NCBI GenBank assembly: GCA_018830285.1
Contig: JAHJSB010000014.1
Coordinates: 1 to 64,000, forward strand
Length of the DNA: 64,000 bases
Reading direction: 5' to 3'
Origin: Alphaproteobacteria bacterium
Lineage (GTDB): Bacteria; Pseudomonadota; Alphaproteobacteria; Caulobacterales; Hyphomonadaceae
Below are positions 59,938 through 64,000 of the stretch, piece by piece; position 1 is the first letter of the stretch, and each line of letters starts with the position of its first letter. A program made the position numbers and the translations under genes. The notes under the pieces were generated by a model. That model was not told the DNA's origin and did no database searches. It saw nothing but the letters and a program-made list of their open reading frames with translations.

Positions 59938-62529
59938 ATGAAGAATTTGATGTATGGCGCCTCGTTAATTGCGATCACGAGCCTTGTTGCTCCAATGGCG
60001 CAGGCCCAAAATCAGGCACCGGACGGCACAGCTGCGCCGGAAGCCAAGACCCGGCGCCTGAAGGCCGTCACCGTAACCGCCACCAAGCGAACCGAAACCG
60101 CCCAGAGCATTCCCGTCGCCGTGGTTGCTCTCGGGGAGAGCGAGCTTGATGATCTCGGCGTCAAGAATTTCACAGACTACCTTGTCCAGCTGCCCGGCGT
60201 GACAGCCGGGGGATCTGGCCCCGGTCAGGGCACGATCTACATTCGCGGCCTCGCATCGACCACGCCGAACCTCACCACAGCCGGCGTGGCAGGCCTCGCA
60301 CCGAACGTCGCCCTGTACCTTGACGAGCAGCCGGTTTCGCAGCCTGGCCGCAACCTTGATGTCTATGCGGCGGACCTTGAGCGTGTGGAGGTCCTGTCCG
60401 GCCCTCAGGGAACGCTTTTTGGCGCGAGTTCTCAGGCGGGTACAGTCCGCTTGATCACGAACAAGCCGCGACTAGGCGCATTTGAAGCCAAGGTGAAAGC
60501 ATCGACCTCATTCACCGAAGGCGGTGAGATGAGCAACAGCGTCGAAGCGGTCATCAATCTGCCAATTACCGATAATTTCGCGCTGCGCGGCGTTGTCTAT
60601 TCCGACAACCAGGGCGGCTATATCGACAATGTCGGCGGCACGCTCGACATTACGGAGTCGGGACGCTTCCGTCCCGCAGGAACTGTCCGTGCAAATGGCA
60701 CGGTGGTCCAGCCGAATCGCGCCGGATTCCAAGCGGGCGCTGACCTGTCCGGCGTTAATATCATTGCGGCCAACAATGCCTCGATCGCCGAGAACGATAT
60801 TAACGATACGAGCTATCAGGGCTTCCGTTTGAGCGGCCTCTATGAGTTCGATCAGGATTGGCGTCTCAGCGTATCGCACTCCCAGCAGAACCTGGATTCC
60901 GATGGCGTCTTCTTTGCTGACCCAGATCTTGCTGACTACGATATCGTCCGGTTCACCGACGACGAGATCGAGGACAGCTATCACAACACGGCCTGGACGC
61001 TGGAAGGCCGCATCGGCGCACTCGAAGCCGTCTATACCGGCGCCTTTACGGAGCGCAGTACGGACCAGACAGTTGACTACTCGGACTATCTCTTTGTCGC
61101 CCAGTACCTTCCCTACTATATCTGCGACTATAATGTGAGCTATCCATCCGGCGGCGCCGCGCCGTCAGGCAATTGCTATGCGCCGGACCTTAACGTGACA
61201 TCGAGCACGGAAACCAAAATCCAGACTCATGAGCTCCGGTTCAACACGCCGAACGAACATCGCATCCGCGCTACCTTTGGCGGCTTCTTCAGCGATCTTG
61301 AATTGCGCGAACTGAATGATTTCAACTATCCCGGCTCGACCCAGGTGGCTTACTCCGACGGATCCATCGGTTTCGCGCCCAACTATCCGCTGACCAATAC
61401 CGCCGTCACCGGCGAGATCGGCAACGCTGCGCCCGGCTATTTCAGCCAGCCGGGACCGTTCCCTGCGGGCGTCATTTTCCGCAATGATGTCAAGCGCACA
61501 GACAAGCAGCTGGGGATTTTTGGTGAAGCGACGTTCGACATCACTGATCAGTTTGCCCTGACGGTCGGCGCGCGTTGGTACGATATTGAAGTGGACCTTG
61601 AAGGCAGCGCCAACTCGTCCTTCTTCAACCTCTACCAGGACTCGGACCTGCAACTGGCCGGCACGAATATCTCGGCCCAGTTCGCCCCGAACAATTCACT
61701 TGGCGCACCCGACAAGGCCGCAACGGACGGGTTTATCTACAAGGTGACCGGCAACTGGACACCGACCGACGACCTCCTGTTCTTCGCGACCTACTCGGAA
61801 GGCTTCCGTCCCGGCCTCCTGAACCGTCCCGGCGGCGCAGCCGGACCCAACGGTTTCACAGTGCCTTATGCGCTTGATACGGACGATGTGAAAAACTACG
61901 AACTCGGCTGGAAAACGGAACTTTTCGACAATTCCCTGCGCCTGAACGGATCGGCCTTCTTTGTTAAGATCGACAACCTTCAGACGACGATCTTCGATCC
62001 ATCCATCACGAACCTGTTCTTCTCGGACAATGCCGCCAATGCGGAAATCAAAGGCGTGGAAGGCGAATTCACGTGGGCTCCGGCGTCGGTCGACGGCCTG
62101 ACCGTGGCCGGCGCGTTCTCCTTCCTCGATACGGAAGTGACAGAAGTTCTCACCCCGACCGATGACGTCCTGCTCGGCTCGGAACTGGCCTTTGCACCAG
62201 CCTACCAGGGCAATTTGCGGGCCCGCTATGAATGGGACCTTGAACGCCGCATTGCCGGTTCGTCCCTCACCGCCCATGTCATGCCGCAGATCGTCTTCTC
62301 CGACAGCTCGGTGAGCGACATCATCGAAATCAACAAGGCAGAGATTGATAGCTCGATGACATTGGGCGCCACGATCGGTGTCACGGCCGACAAATGGACG
62401 GCTGAATTGTTCGGGAGCAACCTGACGAACGAATATGCGGAACTGGCGAATAATTTCGTCTTCGACCGTGAGCGGGTCACGCCTGTTCGTCCGCGCACAG
62501 TTGGCGTACGGGTCTCGTTCACGTACTAA
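59938..62529 (+). CDS. TonB-dependent outer-membrane receptor
   Basis: 863 residues: signal peptide (VAPMAQA), a TonB-box-like AVTVTATKR, plug (ESELDDLGVKNFTDYLVQLPGV, IYIRGLAS, ERVEVLSGPQGTLFGASSQAGTVRLITNKP) and a barrel ending GVRVSFTY. Imports an unknown ligand. The ATG at 59938 is preferred to 59932 because the AAAAGGG ribosome site then has seven-base spacing. It is divergent from the BCCT transporter and ends in a strong terminator. Confidence 0.92.
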   Translation: MKNLMYGASLIAITSLVAPMAQAQNQAPDGTAAPEAKTRRLKAVTVTATKRTETAQSIPVAVVALGESELDDLGVKNFTDYLVQLPGVTAGGSGPGQGTIYIRGLASTTPNLTTAGVAGLAPNVALYLDEQPVSQPGRNLDVYAADLERVEVLSGPQGTLFGASSQAGTVRLITNKPRLGAFEAKVKASTSFTEGGEMSNSVEAVINLPITDNFALRGVVYSDNQGGYIDNVGGTLDITESGRFRPAGTVRANGTVVQPNRAGFQAGADLSGVNIIAANNASIAENDINDTSYQGFRLSGLYEFDQDWRLSVSHSQQNLDSDGVFFADPDLADYDIVRFTDDEIEDSYHNTAWTLEGRIGALEAVYTGAFTERSTDQTVDYSDYLFVAQYLPYYICDYNVSYPSGGAAPSGNCYAPDLNVTSSTETKIQTHELRFNTPNEHRIRATFGGFFSDLELRELNDFNYPGSTQVAYSDGSIGFAPNYPLTNTAVTGEIGNAAPGYFSQPGPFPAGVIFRNDVKRTDKQLGIFGEATFDITDQFALTVGARWYDIEVDLEGSANSSFFNLYQDSDLQLAGTNISAQFAPNNSLGAPDKAATDGFIYKVTGNWTPTDDLLFFATYSEGFRPGLLNRPGGAAGPNGFTVPYALDTDDVKNYELGWKTELFDNSLRLNGSAFFVKIDNLQTTIFDPSITNLFFSDNAANAEIKGVEGEFTWAPASVDGLTVAGAFSFLDTEVTEVLTPTDDVLLGSELAFAPAYQGNLRARYEWDLERRIAGSSLTAHVMPQIVFSDSSVSDIIEINKAEIDSSMTLGATIGVTADKWTAELFGSNLTNEYAELANNFVFDRERVTPVRPRTVGVRVSFTY

Positions 62530-62552
62530 GACAGACAGCGACTTACTGAGAT

Positions 62553-62587
62553 TGCAGCGCCCTGATAGGTTCAGGGCGCTGCATTTC
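62553..62587 (+). terminator. Strong terminator after the TonB receptor
   Basis: TGCAGCGCCCTGA and TCAGGGCGCTGCA are perfect 13-base arms around the loop TAGGT, followed by TTTCG, 24 bases after the receptor stop. Confidence 0.9.
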
Positions 62588-62601
62588 GTTCAGACAGGGA
62601 T

Positions 62602-64000
62602 ATGATCGACAGGATGACAGAGTTGAACGAGCAAGACGCGGCCCTGAAGAACGCACAAGCCCACATTCAGGCTGGCAATTTCGCAGCGGCGAGTGAAATC
62701 GCACAGGCGATTCTGACGACCCAGCCCGCACACAAGAATGCCCTCTACATCGCCGCCGTTAGCGCCCGCTATGGAGGCCGCCATGCAGACGCGACCGCGC
62801 GCCTTGCCGAACTGATGACGGTCGCCCCGGATTATGGCCGCGCCCATCAGGAGGAAGGCCACCTGAAGCGCGCGCTTGGCGACATGGCCGGCGCTCTGCG
62901 GGCTTATGAGCGTGCGACGCGGTTTAATCCCGCATTGATCGCCAGCTGGACCCGACAGGCAGAATTGCACGCGATCACTGGCAACCAGCAGGCCGCTGCA
63001 AATGCCCGCGCCCAGGCGGAACGGATGACGGCGCTTCCCCGCGAATTGCTCGCCGTTACAAATCACGTGCACGAAGGCCGAATTTTTCGCGGCGAAGAAA
63101 TCGCGCGCGCGTTTCTCCGCCACCACCCGACGCATGTCGAAGCCATGCGCCTGCTCGCGGATATTGGCTCACGGCTCAGTGTGCATGAGGATGCCGACTT
63201 CCTGCTTGAAAGCGCCATCGAGCTAGAACCTGATAATATCCAGTTGCGCCTCGACTATATCCAGGTCCTGCGCAAACGGCAGAAATACACGCTAGCCCTT
63301 GAACAGGCCCGCGCCCTGATGGCGCGCGATCCGGACAATCCGGTATTCCAGTCCCATTTCGCGATCGAGAGCATGCAGGCGGGTGACTATGAAACCGCGC
63401 TCGACTATTTCGACAGGGTACTGGCAAAACTGCCTGACGACCCCGCGACACTGGTTTCCCACGGCCATGCCCTGAAAACCTACGGTCGCAGCGACGATGC
63501 GGTGGCCTCATACCAGGCCGCCGCGCGTGTGGCGCCGGGTCAGGGCGATGCCTGGTACGGGCTGGCCAATCTCAAGACCTATGGTTTCAGCGATGAAGAG
63601 CTCGCGCGCATGGAGGCACAGGCTGCGGCCCCGGAACTTGACCATCTGTCTCGCATCCACATCGCCTTCGCGCTCGGCAAGGCGTATGAGGATCGCGGCG
63701 ATCATGACAGTGCCTTTCAGGCTTTTGCACGCGGGAATGAGCTGAAGCACCAGACGGTGCGGTACACGACCGCGCAAATGCATGCCGAGTTCGATGCGCA
63801 GAAAGCGGCCGGCACGGCGGACCTGTTCTCGGAGCAGGGGGGAAAGGGCAGCCCCTCACCTGATCCGATCTTCATTCTCGGCTTGCCGCGGGCGGGATCG
63901 ACCCTGATCGAGCAGATCCTGGCCTCGCACCCGGATGTCGATGGCACGCTGGAATTGCCGAACATCCTGTCACTCGCCCACCGGCTGCGCGGGCGCAAGC
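62602..64000 (+). CDS. TPR-sulfotransferase protein, 3' partial
   Basis: The frame from ATG 62602 is open to the last base of the window (466 codons). It begins with about ten TPR-like helical pairs (ALKNAQAHIQAGNFAAASEIA, HLKRALGDMAGALRAYERAT, MQAGDYETALDYFDRVLAKL) and then enters a sulfotransferase domain at FILGLPRAGSTLIEQILASHP, the 5'-phosphosulfate-binding loop of PAPS enzymes. Relatives sulfate tyrosines or glycans. The ATG at 62614 is an alternative start. The open frames on the minus strand here are its shadow. Confidence 0.9.
   Translation, partial: MIDRMTELNEQDAALKNAQAHIQAGNFAAASEIAQAILTTQPAHKNALYIAAVSARYGGRHADATARLAELMTVAPDYGRAHQEEGHLKRALGDMAGALRAYERATRFNPALIASWTRQAELHAITGNQQAAANARAQAERMTALPRELLAVTNHVHEGRIFRGEEIARAFLRHHPTHVEAMRLLADIGSRLSVHEDADFLLESAIELEPDNIQLRLDYIQVLRKRQKYTLALEQARALMARDPDNPVFQSHFAIESMQAGDYETALDYFDRVLAKLPDDPATLVSHGHALKTYGRSDDAVASYQAAARVAPGQGDAWYGLANLKTYGFSDEELARMEAQAAAPELDHLSRIHIAFALGKAYEDRGDHDSAFQAFARGNELKHQTVRYTTAQMHAEFDAQKAAGTADLFSEQGGKGSPSPDPIFILGLPRAGSTLIEQILASHPDVDGTLELPNILSLAHRLRGRK

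Noticed and set aside
59703-59978. 91-codon minus-strand frame in the BCCT-TonB gap
   Set aside because: No ribosome site, no domain, overlaps the receptor start and promoter; looks like chance.

Overview
The window is GC-rich, densely coded alphaproteobacterial chromosome. Gene content suggests a Hyphomonadaceae/Maricaulales-type marine or stalked relative: a RegBA redox pair beside a SenC/SCO1 gene, PhaR/PhaB polyhydroxybutyrate genes, FlaF/FlbT flagellin regulators, two large TonB receptors and sigma-54-like flagellar promoters. The taxon is an inference from gene content, not a database match. There is no gene-free stretch over 300 bases; the longest gap is 59673-59937. I saw no tRNA, rRNA, CRISPR array, insertion sequence or phage.

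Region 1 (1-4100) holds the end of a metal-handling operon (barrel protein, HMA-domain protein, MerT-like membrane protein), then SenC/SCO1 divergent from regB, followed by regA. Region 2 (4200-20440) is housekeeping and accessory metabolism: TonB receptor, M20 amidohydrolase, a GT39/GT2 pair, phaR/phaB, gloB, a PII protein, a GGDEF-EAL phosphodiesterase, prephenate dehydrogenase and a lipoprotein MsrB. Region 3 (20440-25230) is a four-gene minus-strand operon for envelope proteins: a lipoprotein subtilase, a membrane-anchored protein ending in a propeptide-like segment, a small lipoprotein and an M23 lipoprotein peptidase. A sirtuin follows on the other strand.

Region 4 (26066-58028) is an almost complete flagellum in about 32 kb, split over about eight transcription units: flgB-flgC-fliE-fliQ-flhA-fliR-flhB-fliJ; fliI; flagellin-flaF-flbT-DUF1217; flgJ-flgN; fliK-flgD; a FliM-like gene-motA-unknown-flgF-flgG-flgA-flgH-fliL; motB-flgE-flgK-flgL-flgI; fliF-fliH-fliN-fliP-fliG; and fliL2-unknown-motE. 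It supplies export gate, ATPase, MS and C rings, rod, P and L rings, hook, junctions, filament and stator. I did not find fliO, fliD, fliS, flbD, fliX or a flagellar sigma factor. Unusual points are the very divergent FliM, two FliL paralogues, an NPEH instead of NPTH cleavage motif in FlhB, a 589-residue secreted protein after motA, a hook-gene ribosome binding site inside a perfect hairpin, and a flagellin leader with sigma-54-like promoter plus hairpin.

Region 5 (58050-64000) has a BCCT osmolyte transporter divergent from a second TonB receptor with a 16-bp perfect palindrome between them, a strong terminator, and a TPR-sulfotransferase gene that runs off the window end.
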